64,000 nt of DNA from Gymnorhina tibicen (Eukaryota; Chordata; Aves; Passeriformes; Artamidae), in NCBI GenBank assembly GCA_013399875.1, contig VXAZ01005587.1, positions 467,451-531,450 on the forward strand, in the 5' to 3' direction. The notes below the pieces were generated by a model. It worked only from the letters and a program-made list of their open reading frames with translations, did not search any database and had not been told where the DNA came from. Shown here in pieces: positions 46,851-61,000 of this stretch. The translations under genes were made by a program, and so were the position numbers. The number at the start of each line of letters is the position of its first letter. The first letter of the stretch is position 1.

Positions 46851-48122
46851 GGCTCGAAGGAGGGTAAGGGGAGCCTGGTGCACTCACAGCCACCTGTGCT
46901 ATTGCCATCTCCATCCATTCCTGACCCAGAGTTTGCCAAGTGTGGCGTGGGGAGGACAGAGTCACGGAGCAGCCCAACACCTCCAGATACACCTGCAGAG
47001 GATGCCCACGACAGCATCTTTAACCTACACAGGCGTAATACGAGGTCATGCCTTGCCGCAAAGTAAACCCAGGCATTCAGACAGAGAAGCATCCAGCTTC
47101 CCCCAGCACATGGAGCAGGAAAACCAGGCCACACCAATTACCAGAGCCCCACGGCACTGCCATTGCCGTTAGGGATCGGCCACTGTGCACACGTGGGTGC
47201 TTCGCATGCCCAGAGACGATGCAGCCCTGCATCAGCCTGCTGCAGCTCTCTGCGCTGCTTCCAGACCTTTTTTATCCCACTAAAAAATAAAGACCAAAAA
47301 ACCCCAGCGGGGCTTTGCTCACATCCAAATTATCCTCGGCTGAAGAGGTCTGCAGAGGACTCAGCATACAGGCTGCTCCGAGCAATGCCGAGGTAGAGTG
47401 GCTGCAGGGATGATGTGCTGGAGCTGCCTGTTGCCTGCAGGGACCCCCCCTCCCCAAAATCCAGGGTCTGCTCTCACCCTTGCTAATGACAAGAATCAGC
47501 AAGTGACCCTGTGCCATCACCCCGTCCCAACCCACCAGCACATCACTCTCATCTCCCCAGCTTGTCCTCATGCTGCTGCTGTACTGGTATGGCTCACATA
47601 GGTCCTCTTCTTCCCCCTTCCCATGTGGCAGGTCCAGCACTCCTGGGATGTCCCAGGAAATCCAGAATTCCGTACTACATCGTGCCTTATGTTCCAGTTT
47701 CCCCGTGACACGATGGGGACTAGAGGACACGGGAGTTGCAAGGGATTTTTCAAGCCATGTCGGCTTCATGTGCTTGAGGCCGTGTGCTTGAGGCCACTTC
47801 AGCAAGGACAGGACACACCCCCCACCACTGAGTTCACACGTCACTGGGCTGTATTCACACACGCAAATATACACAGGTATGTGTACAATGGGCGATATCC
47901 TCACCACCTTTTCCACTACCATAAATCCCGCCATGCTCTGTGGGACATGGACTGTGGGAAAATAAGGTCCTACACTGCACAGTCGCACCAGTGTGCCCAG
48001 GAGATACAAACAGGAGCTCCTCAAAATGCACCCACACCTCACGCCACCTCCACCCTCACGGAGTCCACAGTGATGCCCTGTTCCTACTGCAGACCACTGT
48101 TGCTGTGCATGGTTTCTTGCAT
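46851..48122. other. EFHD2-FHAD1 intergenic sequence
   Basis: No recognisable gene. A 367-codon open frame on the minus strand (47272-48375) begins with GTG inside the LTR and has no similarity that I can see; it is not called a gene. Confidence 0.5.
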
Positions 48123-48667
48123 TGGTAAGGCACGCCGCAACCTTCCAGAGAGCACCGCAGAGCCATCCTAGGGAGAGCGGCCGATCCGCTTTCCCGCAGC
48201 CTTTCAGGCAGCCCGAGCTATCTCGGTTAGCTGTCGGCCCACAGCAACACGGTGGCGGTAAAGGAGCAGAGAAGGCTCTCGTGCATGGAGATTGCAGAAG
48301 GTCTTTATTCCATGCTAACTCCCAAAAGTCTAAGACCAGTACATGTGCTGGCCCCCAGAGGCCGAGGGCTGGCACATGGCATGGTGCTCAGGGCAGAGGG
48401 AGAGAGGCTGGTGGCTCGCTGATCCCCAAGGCAGAGAGAGAACCCGAGCACATGGCTTGGACCCCTTATCTGGGGAAGGGGCGGGGCAGAGAGAGCACAT
48501 GGACAAATGGTCTCAGGGCATAGGGGCGGTACAAGGGCGGAGTTGGGGTAACAAAACCAATGGGAGAAACCCAAGGGAGTGGTTAGGACTAGAGCGGGGA
48601 AAGGGGGAGCCACATGGAGGGGGCAGGCAATTTAGTAAGGAAAGGAATGGGTAAATATAATACCACA
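48123..48667 (-). mobile_element. ERV LTR, minus strand (3' LTR with polypurine tract)
   Basis: On the minus strand the element starts TGTGGTATTATATTTACC at 48667 and ends GTGCCTTACCA at 48123. A purine run (AAGAAAGGGGGAGA, 48668-48681) directly precedes it, as a retroviral polypurine tract precedes a 3' LTR. AATAAA is at 48304-48309 and a weak TATA-like GATAAG near 48468. Length is 545 bp. Only a short internal remnant remains, with no gag, pol or env frames. Confidence 0.75.
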
Positions 48668-49097
48668 TCTCCCCCTTTCTTACTAAATTGAAAAGGGAAG
48701 GGTTTTTTCCCAAGGACCCTTACAGTTAATTTTTATACAACAGAAAAATGGTAAAACAATGCAAAATGATGAGGTTGCTGGTTGGTATTGAAGATTGGAG
48801 GTTGGCTGAGCTTTCACACCGCAGCTGCTTTTGTAGATTCTTTGCTGGGGTTGCTAAGATGGCACGTTTCTGGTAGCTGCTTGCTGTACTTCTGGTCCCA
48901 GAGCGTGGTGAACTGGAGGGGGGGAGGGGGCCGGACCGCCGCACCCGCTCTGTGGGGTGCGCGGAGGCACAGCTCTGCGCTGATCCCCTGGGGCAGGTTT
49001 CGCCTTGTCCCAGGGTCGCCTCGGCCCCGCGCGTCCGGTGCCCTGCTCCGCAGGGCCAGCGGATCACCACCTAGTGAAGGTCCCCGTGGTGCCTCTC

Positions 49098-52000
49098 CTA
49101 GGACCTTCCTGATTTGACAGCACCTGCCACGAGCTCCTTGGCCTTCGGCTTGCCCGAGCAGAGAGGCTTTGTGGCTCCAAGCTGCAGAACAGAGACGTGA
49201 GACACAGCGTTGACCACAAGAGCTCAGCGTGACCTGCTCTTCTCCCTCACCCTCGTACATGGCACAAACCCATTGCTACAGGTGCCCGCACCTCCTCCAG
49301 CTTCATCAAGGGATGCTGCCACCATGCTGCGGCTCAGTGCTGGGGGCCCGGAACCTCCAGCCTCTTGGGATGGTCTGACTGACCACTCTGTGGATGGCCC
49401 CCGCAGATGGAGCTGGCTGTTGGACAAAGCGCAGGAGTTGGGTATTCCCTTCTCACCTTGTGCCGTTTGGCCGCTCGCCGCAGCCTCTTCTCCTGGTCCA
49501 GCTGGAGCTGCGTCCTCTGCAGAGCCTCTCGCAGCAGAGCCTTCTCTTCTGCCTCCCTGTGGGCTTCATCTTCCAGGCTGGACACCTCCTCCTGGCATCT
49601 TTGCAGGGACGCTTGGTTCTGCCTGTGCAAAACAGGAGGGGAGGATTCTGTCGGTCTTTTGTCCTTATCAATGCCCTGACCCTCAGCTGGGCTCTCCCAC
49701 GCCTGCCTTGCTCCCGCTGACACCGTCCCTCTGCCCAGCCGATGCTGCTGCTGTCCCAGGCTCCAGCCACCCTGGACAAGGGAACTTGTCAAGGCTTTCC
49801 CAACTCTGACACTGCTCAACCTGGGAGGCTGCAGAAGGTACCACTGCAGAAAACTGAGAGGACCTTTCCCCACTCCTCCTGACATTTGGTTTTTGTACCA
49901 TGGCCACACTGTGACTGGTCCCAGACAGACATAGGACCCAGCAGTGCCGCATCACTCCTTGCCCCAAGCTCCCTGTCACTTGGCATCCAAGGACCAGGTC
50001 TCGTTCAGAACCGTGACCTTGCCTTTCCATACCTGAGCTGCTCCACACTTCCCTCATAACCTTTCAGCATTTCTTCTTTCCTTTCCAGGCGAATCTGGAG
50101 GTTCCTGATCTTTTTGTACAACAGCTCCAGGGCCTTCTGTCTCTGCCGTCCCACTTCTGCCCTCTTCTCCTGAGGAAGGTGCTGCAGAGGCTGCATTCCT
50201 GACAGCTCCTTCATCTCCATCAGGCTTCCCAGAGCACCGATTACATCAAGGTACTGTGGGAAGAAGAGGGAATGCATTATTTACCAGGTCTGCTGCATTC
50301 CGTCACGCTGCTCAGCCATCTGCTTTCTGTCTGCTTTCCTGAGGAGATGACAGTGTCCCACGGAAAGTAGGTTTGCCTTTCATTCCCAGCTGCACAGCTT
50401 ACTGGGATTGGATTGCTTCCTCCTCTAAGATGAGTTTTCCCTGCTGGGTGTTTCCCTGCTCTTTTTGGAGGGAAGAGACCCCCTTGCCCAACCCGCCAGC
50501 TGCGCTACCCCTGAACCCCTCCCCTGGCAGCTCCCTCCATTGCTCCCCAGCCTCTCTGATGCACCATGGTGCGTTTTGGGGTCCCAGGATGTCCGGGCAG
50601 ACACACAATGTGCTCTGGGCCACAGAATCGTAGAACAGTTTAGGTTGGAAGGGAAATTTAAAGGTCATCTAATCCAACCCCGCTGCCATGGACAGGGATG
50701 TCTTCAACCAGACCACAGAGCAGTTCATCCTCAACATTCCTGCAGCATGCTGATGTCACATTCCTCTGAAACCTGTTCAGAAAACATCTAAACTCTACAC
50801 ACATGGGCACATACACACACTCTACACATGATTTACCACATCTATCCCTGACGTACCATCTTCTCACCAAAGTCTGTCGCCTCAGCCATCTCCAAGCTCG
50901 CTGTGCTGTTGGTGATCCTGAACAAGCCCCCATTAGGAATATGGTCAGGAACCTGCACAGACAGGGAAAGACCCATGGAGCCCACTTTGGGCTTGGTTTT
51001 TGGTCAAGTGGCCTCAAGCCTCCCTTCCACCTCATGGGAAAACCACCCCAGTATTGCTGTGGTCCCAAGTGTCCCACCCCGCTCAGCCCATGGCATCCCT
51101 GGTGCTATTCCAACAGCACCGGGCAACGTGCTGGCCCTGATGGAGCTGCCACCCTCTGCAGGAGCAATGCCTGCCGTCCATTAGGCTGCATCTCCCACCC
51201 TGACTTCTTACGTAGCATCTCTGAAAACCTATTTCTCCCTGTTCCAGGGCATACTTTCCGAACAAAGCCATGGGCATTACAAACCATACACTTCCTCCCT
51301 ACCTTGCCAGCCTTCAGTTTTTCTCCCAACACAGGTGCAGGTTCCATCTCAAGACCTCTTTGTTGCACTATTTTCTCTGCTAAGTCTTTCATCCGGACCA
51401 CTAGTGGCTCTGAATAGTTCTTCACAGCACCTGGAGGCAAACAAGCAGCTGCCAAATTGCTCCAGTCTCCACACAACTTGGAGTCTGGCCAGCTTTCCCA
51501 GCCTCCTTCTGAGGGTGGTGAGGCCCTGGCACAGGTTGCCCAGAGAAGCTGTGGCTGCTTCATCCCTGGAAGTGTCCAAGGCCAGGCTGGACAGGGCTTG
51601 GAGCAGCCTGGGATAGTGGCAGGTGTCCCATGGCAGGGGGTGGAACAAGATGGTCTTTAATGTCCCTTCCAACCCAAACCATTCCATGATTCTAAGAGAG
51701 CCCTGCTCACCTGAGCACTGCCTCTTCTCCAGCATCTTTACTCTCTCCCGGAGCTCGGCCAAACCTTCTTTTTGGCGCTGGATCGTTTCCTTGTGCCTGA
51801 GGCCTCGGCATTTTGCACCAAGCTCAGCCAAGTCTGATGGTGGCTCCTGGAAGAAGCAAGGAGAAGACTGGTTCTTGCCCAGTCTGCATCTGGTGCAGTA
51901 CAAGCTCAGCATAAACATAGCCTTGCTGCCAGGCACTGGGCACTTGGCACATGCCAAGAACAAAGCCTGGGGAGCATCTCCATGGATTTGGGGGGGTATA

Positions 52001-55000
52001 AGAGACTTGTCAGAGACCTCTTTCCTGCTCTGCTGTGCCATAGTCAGGATATGAACCCTGCAAACACTCTGAAGAGCCGGGAGAGGGATGGTGCACAGCT
52101 CTGAATAGCCATGTTGGCGTTTTTCCCTTGTCCTTTGCACCACCACAGAGCATTTACCATCTACACACAGACACCGACACACTCCACAGACTGTGTCCCA
52201 ACACGAACTTGGACATTATTCTCTACATGTGCACTGCCCTCTCCCAGCCCCATCCAGATCCCTGCGTTATGACAAACATCCAAAAATCTGTGATGGGGCT
52301 AGGGCCCATCAGCGTGCCCTGTGCACAGCTAATGACGGCTGCAGACCCCCAGCTCCAGTCTGGCTGCTGTCACCCCACTGCTCTGCCCATCCAGCTCCCG
52401 AACGGCACCCCCAGCACTTGGATCTTCCCCTCCCCATCCCAGAATGTGGAACGGGACGGGCAATACCTCCCGCCCACTCATCAGCTGGCTGTGAGTCACC
52501 GCCCGGCCCCCGCAGCCAGCCGGCCTCCCTGGCACGCTGCTGACTGCCACGTCGCTGTACAGAATGTACAATTCCTACAGTCCCTCCATCTGCTGCTGCC
52601 ACCACCTGCGAGTTCTTCCCTTTTCCAGCCTTGGGGAAATCAAATAGGAATTTGGCACAGGAGAATAAGGAGCGTTTCTTCCCGTCCTGTGCAGCAAGCT
52701 GCCCCTACTCCTGCACATACAGCTCTAGAACTGGTTCTGCATTACCTGCACAGCCAGCATCCGTGGCTCGGCAAGTTGGAAAAAGGAGGGAACGCTTGCA
52801 CGTTGCTATTCCCTCTAATTGGCAATTAACACAGCCATTAGCACCCACAACACTTCGAGGTTCCAAAGTGCCGTGCAAACATCAGCTCATTAACCAGCAG
52901 CAGCCTGGTGGGGGGTGCGGGCATCCCGGATCACAGGCGGCACAGGCAGCCCTGGCTCGGGAAAGGGCGCCCGGCCATCCTGCCCTCCGGGCAGCGAGGA
53001 GCAGCTCCAGGCTTGGCTCTCACCGTGATGCCGAGAAACACCATGTGCCATCCATGCTCCTGGCAAACCCACACCTCGGTGCTCTCCGTGAGGACTCACC
53101 CTCTGGGAGGCTTCAGCCACCTGCACTGGTGTCCTGGGAGCATCCTCTGGGTTCTCCACTGTTTGTTGGGAAGCATCCCTCAGCACCTGGCAGCGGGTTT
53201 GAGCTTGGCTGTGTGGAGAAACGAGATGTTGTGGGACCCCATGATGGATGAAGCTGACCTGAACAGCATGTGGAGAGCAGCACCCTGGGCACCCACCGAT
53301 GACTACCACGGCGTGGGTGGGAACACTCAGTTACGAGTGCCTGAGTTACACATCCACTGGCAAGAGCTCCACTAAACCCCCATTTCGGTTCCTGTGTCAT
53401 GGATCCAGAGCTGAGCTCCATGCTGATACTCTGGGGAGAACCTACACGTGTGCCTTTTGCTCTGGGGAGAACTCTGAATACCATCAGCTGCTGGGGACAC
53501 GAAGAGTGGCATGTGTGAAGCCTCAGGTGATGTCAGGGTGTACCTTAACTCTTCAGCTGCTGCTTTCAGGGCCTGATCCTTCTCCTCCACAAGGCTGGAC
53601 ATCTCGGATAACTTCTCCCTGAGCTGGTTCACTTCCCACTCCTGGTGTTTCAGCTGCCTCTGGCTGTGCTCCAGCTCCACCTTCTGCTCTTCACTCAGCT
53701 CCCCTAATCACAGAACAGCTCGTGGGAAGCTGGCTGACTCATCACGCAGTCCTGGGGGATCTGCAGCTGGTGCACCCTCATGGAAGCTGGCAGCAACAAT
53801 GGGGCTCATCCCTGCAGAGCCCCGCCCTGCCCTTGACTGAGCTGCCCTCAGATCCTGGGCCATGCCAACAGAACATCCTGGTTTACTAAATCCCAGTCTC
53901 TTTGTGGAGGTATAAGCCAGGGCAATTCCTTGCTGTGGCAGTTTTCCTTCAGATTGAAGGAGGACAGGTCACCAGCGTTTTCTGACTCAAATCTTTTGAC
54001 TCCACACGTTCCTCATGGGCTCTGTCCCCATGTTCACAGCCCTGCCCATGGAGGAATCCCAGGCAAGGTTCTCCCAGTCCACTGGCTTGGAACATCTTCA
54101 GCTCCAAGAAGTTCACCAGTGTGATTCTGAGCTCAGTTTTGTCTACCTGCTCTCCCCCTGATTACTCTGCTCTCTCATTGTCACTGCTACTCCTTAGGCC
54201 AGGATGGGGAGAAATTCACCTTCCCAAAGGGAACAGACCGCCTGCTTTGCCCGCAGCAGGACAAAGCATTGCCTGAGGATGGTGACATCGATTTCCGTGA
54301 TCTACGTGTGCCCACCACATTGTCACTTCGTGGAGGAGGATGGGGACGATGGCAGCCACACAGTGCACATCACCCACCTCTCATGTCTGACATCCTGGCT
54401 CTGGTTTCTGACAGCTCCCTGGTGAGCCTGCCGATGACTGCCGTCTTTTCCAGGAGCATGCCCTGTGCCACTGCCAGCTCGTCCTGCAGTTTCCTGGGAA
54501 AGATCAGTGCAAATCTCACAGCCATTGGGAAACCTCATTTCAGGGAGCCCATGCACACCTTCCTGTCCTGCATCTCCTGATTACCGCTCACACATTCCTT
54601 TTCTACCTGCCTTTTGGTCCTCTGGGGTCACCCTGTGGTGTGGGATTGGCCACACCCCTTGCTCTTAGCTGGAGCCATCCAGGTGGGATGGCAGATCTGC
54701 ATGTGCTATTTGGCATCCCTTTGATGCTCTATGCCCTTAGGATCACTTCAGCCTAGCAAAGGGACTCCAGTCCTATCCCAGACTAAAAAGATCTTGGGAC
54801 ATGTTGCATTGACTTCCTTAGCTTCTCCCAAGTGGTTCCTGCCCTTCTCCAAGCATCTCTGATCACCATCAGCGAGTGCTGCTCACCTCAGACAAACATG
54901 TGACTCCACGGCAGGACAGATCTCCAGCCAAGCTCCTGATACTGACCTGTGGGCATTGCACTGAAGTCCTACAGGACACAAGAAAAAAAGGCCAATTACT

Positions 55001-58000
55001 TCTTTGTAGCACTTACACGCTTGTTGCTTCTGCTACACAAATCATTTCCTTCACGGCAGCTCTGAGGGCTGAGGACTGTCTCTTTGGGAAACTCATGTCC
55101 CTGAGAGCCCAGTTCCAAGGCCAAATGGAAAATTCCTGACATCCAGCCTGCTTGGGATTGCTTCTGTTTGGGACCAGCCCAAAGCACCCCAGTCTTGTCG
55201 TTTTAGAGGGCAAAGAGTCCTCCCCATTTTAGAAGGCAAAGCCCTGTCTACTGACAGTCTCCAAAACCACCAAAGAAACTGCTTCTGCAGGGCCTCACAG
55301 AGCTTGTCCTGCTGGTGGAATAACCTCCATTCAACATCTTCCCAACATTTTCTATAGCAGCAAATTCACTGTTCCATCTCCACACACATTCCATGTTAAC
55401 CCAGTCAGCTCCTGGCACACATGCATCCCATACAACCTTTACCTACCTTCCATTTTTTCCACAAGTGCTGCCTTTTCTTCCTCCAGCATCTTCTGCTGCT
55501 GAGCAGCCTCTAGCAGCCTGTCCTCTAAAGCCAAGATGGTCAGGGAATGCTGCTTGCTTTGCTCCCTGTATCCTGCTACTTCTTTGTGCAGTTTCTGCCT
55601 CTGTAGCTCATTTTCCTCCTGGGCAGCCCTGAGCTGTCTGTCCTGCTGAAGCACCTGCTGCTGTAACACCGCCTGGGAAACAAGACGTGGGAGCTCGGTT
55701 GGAAGCGCTTGGGGTTTCTTTTGGGATCACCATCTGCCCTGGATGGCAGTTGGAAGAATGGAGGGAAGGGAAGAGTTTCAGGGATGGGGAAGCCTTCTTC
55801 TCCAGCACTGCATCCTCCACCTGCACAGGTCGGTGCAAGTACCTCTTGTTCAGTGATTTTCTTCAGCTCGTGCAAAGCTTCTCTCAGCTTTCCCTCTGTC
55901 AGCTCCTGCTCCTCTGCCTTCTTTGCTGTTGCCTACGGGAGGAAATCAGCAGTAATTAAGTTAGCCAGGAATCCACCTTTCTTTCTGCAGAGCTGCATCT
56001 CTGTGTATTTGGGGGGAAAAAACCCCTTCGTCCACTGATTTGAACCCCTGGAGCATCACATTACAGCGTACTTTCCCTTTTATTCATTCCAAGAGTGAGC
56101 TGTCCTGCTTCACCTCCTATGCTCACCTCTGCCATGCTTCTTAGGTGGCTTTCCAACTCCTGGATCTTCTTCTGCTCTTCCTTCACAGATTTCTTGCACT
56201 TGTCCTTCTCCTTGGTGATAGTGCTTTCCAGAATCTGTGAATCAACAGCCCACAGATTTGCTTCAGGGAAAAAAACCTCAGCTCCAAGGAGGAAAGCAGC
56301 AGGGAGGGTCATTGCTCCGGAGCAGGGGCAGCTGATGGGAGAAAAGCTTGGCAGGAACGAGGTGACTCAGTGAGAGAGGAAGGGAGCACCTGGGGAGAAG
56401 TACAGCTGAGAGACTGGGTAGGAGCTGCTTGACTGCTCCTTGCCTGAATCCTTAGAAAACTGGAGACCAGGAAACCGCCATTCTCAGCGTGCCAGACACA
56501 GAAGCAGACTAGAAACTGTCCTACAAGGCCACCGTGATCACAACACACATGGCAAAACACCCATTCACACCGTGACTGACACTGCATCCCACACCAGAGC
56601 CACTGGTGCGATGGCCTGGGCTCCCCTGGGACTGGGGGGGACTGCTGCTCCCCTGCTCCACAGGGATATCCTTTTCAGGCCAAAAAGGAGCCAACGGGAG
56701 CCCAGCATGGGGAGGGAGGGAGAGAAGGCTTGAGAGGAAGCAAGGCAATGTTTCCCTAAGCTCATGGATCACGATGCTCCTTGCTCTCCCTTCTCCCGGT
56801 GACTGACTGGCAGCCGTGCATCCTGATGTCACCTGCAGGTGCTTCCCAGTTCCACCATGGGTACTTTTGGGAGTTTACATCACCTGGATCCATATCGGAG
56901 GATATTCGACATCCACTTGGGATCCCACCGGGCTCTTGGGACTGCACTCAGTTTGGAGCTAGAGGTTCCTCCTCTCACTAGCCAGCACTCTTACAAACAC
57001 CCATCTTTCCTGAGTAACATTCCTTTTCTGAAACACCAACCATGTCGCTATACCTCTTTGCTCTCCCTGTCCTTTTCCAGGATAATTTGCTGGATTTTTA
57101 TCTGTAAGTCTTGCTCGTGTTTTGCTTCCAGCTCCTTTGTGTGCTCCTGCAGCAGCTCTGCCTGCAGCTCCTGGAGCTTCTCTAATTGCTCCTACAGGGA
57201 GACACCGAGGTATTAAAGGAAGTGTGTCAGCAGCAGGGCAAGAAATAAACCTCCTGTGTACATTCCCTCACAAAAAAATCACAAAAGAAATCTCCTCTCC
57301 ATCCTTTCTGCATTAGGGATATGGACACGCTTACAGTGGGCTCCGTAGGTTCAGGGATCTCAGCTACTGCACATCCCCAGTCCAGGTGCCACACTGGCTT
57401 GCTTGGGACTGCCATCATATTTACCTAGAGAAAGATTCCAAATCCACCCGGTTTATGTGCATAAATATTTGTGTACCTGCAACATCTGATTCCTCTGTGC
57501 CGTTTCCTGACTCTTTTCCGACAAGCTCCCGAGAGCAGCCAACAGCCCTGCAAAAGTCAATGGAGCCTTGCTCTGTGGGCTGCTCACACATCATTCCATG
57601 GATATCAGGGGAAATTTCTTCATGAAAAGGATGGTCAGGCATTGGAACAGGCCACTATCCCTGAAAGGTTCAAAAAGTGTGCGGCTGTGGCATTTGGGAA
57701 CAGTGCTGGCTTAATGGTTGGACTCAGTGACCTTGGAGGTATTTTCCAGCCTTAAAATTTCCACGATTCTGTGATTTTCTCCCCAAGGAGTGGCTCATGC
57801 TGAACTTTTTCCTCTACAGCTGGCTTGCTAGGACATCCCACATTCCCAGGGATGCCCAGCAGGGCACAGACCTTTGCCGGAGGTGCGCAGGTCCATCCCC
57901 GCGCTGTCCAGGAGCTGCTCCGCACCCTCCAGCCAGGACAGGGGACCACGTGCCATGTCCACCACTGCTGTCCTGATGGCTGAGACAGAGGGATCCAGGC

Positions 58001-61000
58001 ACAACGCCGCCAGCTGCCCCAGCTCCTCTTGCAGGCTGGCGCTGCTGCAGGGGCTCCTCAGGCAAGCCTGGAACAAATGGAACCAGAGGGGAACAGGCCA
58101 GCCTCCACTGCCAGTGGCCTTCAGGGACTGGCAAATGGCACAACATCTCTGAACGTCTCAGGCCAGGTTGGATGGGGCTTGGAGCAGCCTGGTCCAGTGG
58201 AAGGTGTCCCTGCCCATGACAGGGGTTGGAATGAGATGGACTTTATGGAGAATCTATGACAAACTCCTGGAAACAACCACATGAACACTTTGGGATGACG
58301 CTTTGTTTCAGGGTTCAATCTTTACTCCGACCTTTCCTCAGGCCAACAAAACACCCTGTGCCACAATCTCCCAGCTGCCACTTGGTCCTCAGTATTTAAA
58401 GGCTGACCTGGAGCTTCTGCAGGGAGTTCTTGAACACCTCAATGTTTGCAGACACCTCCTTCTCCTGTGCGAGCCTGGAGCTTAATTCCTTCTGCAGACT
58501 CTTCTCTCTCTCATGGCTTTTTTGGCTCTCATCAGAGAGCTGCCTGACCTTGTCTATCACCTGGCAAAAGTGGGTGAAGAAAGAGGAGGATAAGGCTCAT
58601 ACTGCTTTCCAGCTGGGGGGCCAGGGATGGTCTCAGAGAGCAACAACTGAGACTTGCTGCACACAGCAGTCACATCAGACTCCTGGGCTTGTCCCTGTTG
58701 CAGACCACTGACTCCTTCCCAGCTTTGGGAGACAAAAAGGACAGTGTCCCCTTCACATCATGGAGCAGTGCCATTAACCTGGGACAGCCACAGCACAGCC
58801 TCTGGAGAACCTTGGATGCTTGGATGGAGCAGGCACCACGGCCATTCTGCAGTGGCCACCTTGAGCCACTCTGGGTTGGAGGTACCAAACGTCTCTGTGA
58901 ACTGGTGCCCAAACTCACCTGCTGCTCTGTCATAGATTTCCCTGTGCTGCCAGCTGCTGATGGAGAACAGACTTGCATCACTCGGGTCTTGAAGGACTCC
59001 AGCTGCAGCAGGGATCAACACATGGAAACAAACAATCATTGATAGCTGCTCTGGTGATCACTGATGATCAATATCTAGCACGATGTTATCTTCAAAGGGC
59101 TGTCCCTGCCCAGAGCAGCACTACCCAGGTACTGAGGAGGGTTTGTGTGGCTCCCAGACAGCATAACTAAGATTAGAGATTCCTTTTCTGTATCCTATTA
59201 AACTGCTCCATTGTCCATGCTGCCCACACAAATCCTGTGGATAAGCCTTTTATACTTCACCCCGTCACAAGGTAAGTCCTGTGCCAGGGTTTGGTGCTCA
59301 GGACTCTGGGTTTCTGTTTCCACAGCACATCCTTGCCCACGGGAAGCCGCATCCCTGTGCTGCCCATGGCCCCAGTGGTGATGTTCCCATCCCTGCCATT
59401 CCCTACCTGCTCCCTGGCTCGCTGCACGTCAGATCGCAGCAGGCGCTCCCTGCGCCCCATCTCCCGCAGCTGCCCTGCCTGCTGGGACCAGGCTGCCTTC
59501 AGCTCCTCCTCCGCCTGCAACGAGAGCTTTGCCATCTCAGAGTGACATCCGAAACCGTGCCGTGGGCATTTCGCCCCTAACTATCCACTGTTCCCATCAG
59601 ACAACTCCACATGCAGCTTTGGAGTACCAGGAGACAGGCAGCAATCCTGTTGCAGGGAGTGGGGTTGCAGCATCGACCCTTCTCAGCACTTTTTGCCTGG
59701 GTTTGGTCCCTGGGTATTGTCCATCCTTGACTTCCTCACCCAACACCCACACAGGGCACTCTGCTGTCTGAGTTATTTTCCTTCTTCCCTCAGGGCAGAG
59801 CTCAGGACAGTTGGATGCCCTGCCCATCCAGCCTGAGCTCCCAGGGATTGCTGGTCCTCGTCCCACTCCTCTGGGATGATGGGACCTGCCCTCTCTGTGT
59901 GTCCCCTGCAGCCAACTGCGTACCTTGGCTTTCTCAGCCAGTTGCTTTTGGACACTCTCATGCTTCCGGATCTCCCCCTGCAGCCCCTCCAGGTCCCGCT
60001 CCAGCTCCTCGATGCGCTGCAAGAGCCAGGGGAGGGCGGGGGTCTCACCAGGGCAGCTGGGCATTGCCCCTCTGGATGACCTCCACTGATAAACAAGATT
60101 TTCTCCCCATCTAACTCACTTTGTTTACCCTGGAATTCTCTTCTAACCTCTATTTACTGTTATATCAGCTTACAAGTGGAATTCCAATCTGATTTCTGAT
60201 CACATCCCCCCAAGCCCCCTCTCCCCCACCCTCCCGTTCACACTGTAACCCAGCGTTATAAATCCAACAGCGTTTACACTTCCCCAGGTCCTTAAGGCCA
60301 TTATGTGCCTTTCAGGACAGGAGCTGAATTCCAAACAACTCCCTTACAATGCCCAGTTAATTATTCCCTCGCTGATGCACTCCTGCAGCCACTGCTTACC
60401 CCAAATGACTTTCGACTCACATTTCTGCAGGAGATTAGTTCTTGCTCTCCGAGTTCACGCTTTGTTTCTTCTTTAATCCTCGAGCACTAGAACGAATGGC
60501 AGCCAAGGAAAATAACCATCAGGGCAGTGGTTGAGATACCATCCCTGCAGGGATTTAAAAGACACTTGGGGACATGGTTTAGTGGTGGCCTTGGCAGTGC
60601 TGGGGTAATGGTTGGACTCAGTGATCTCAGAGGTCATTTCCAACCTCAGCGATCCTAGGATTCCCTGTCAATCCCCGTGATCTCCTGGCACACTGCAGCC
60701 AACAGAGCCTCTGCCCTTATTGTGCTGCCAGTGCAGCTCTGCCCGTTGAGGAGGAGCTGCACACGCAGAGGAACAAGCTGCTGCACAAGCCACTTTCTTT
60801 AAGGAAAAATCCAGGCCGGGCCACAGGGAGCCCCACGGCACAGTGACAGGGTTTCCGTGGCTTCTCGGGAGGATCTTGGCAGGAATATTTTGTGAGTACA
60901 AACAACTGCTGCGCTCACAGGAATCCAAGGCACACAGGATCTGATGCAGGGCAAGGAGGGACATCCAGGTGGGGAAGGGGACCCTGACCCGTAGGCATCA

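Noticed and set aside
47272..48375. 367-codon open frame on the minus strand reaching from the LTR into EFHD2-FHAD1 spacer
   Set aside because: It starts at a GTG, not ATG, runs through LTR R-U5 and non-conserved sequence, and its composition (Cys/Gly/Ser-rich low similarity) resembles no protein I recognise.
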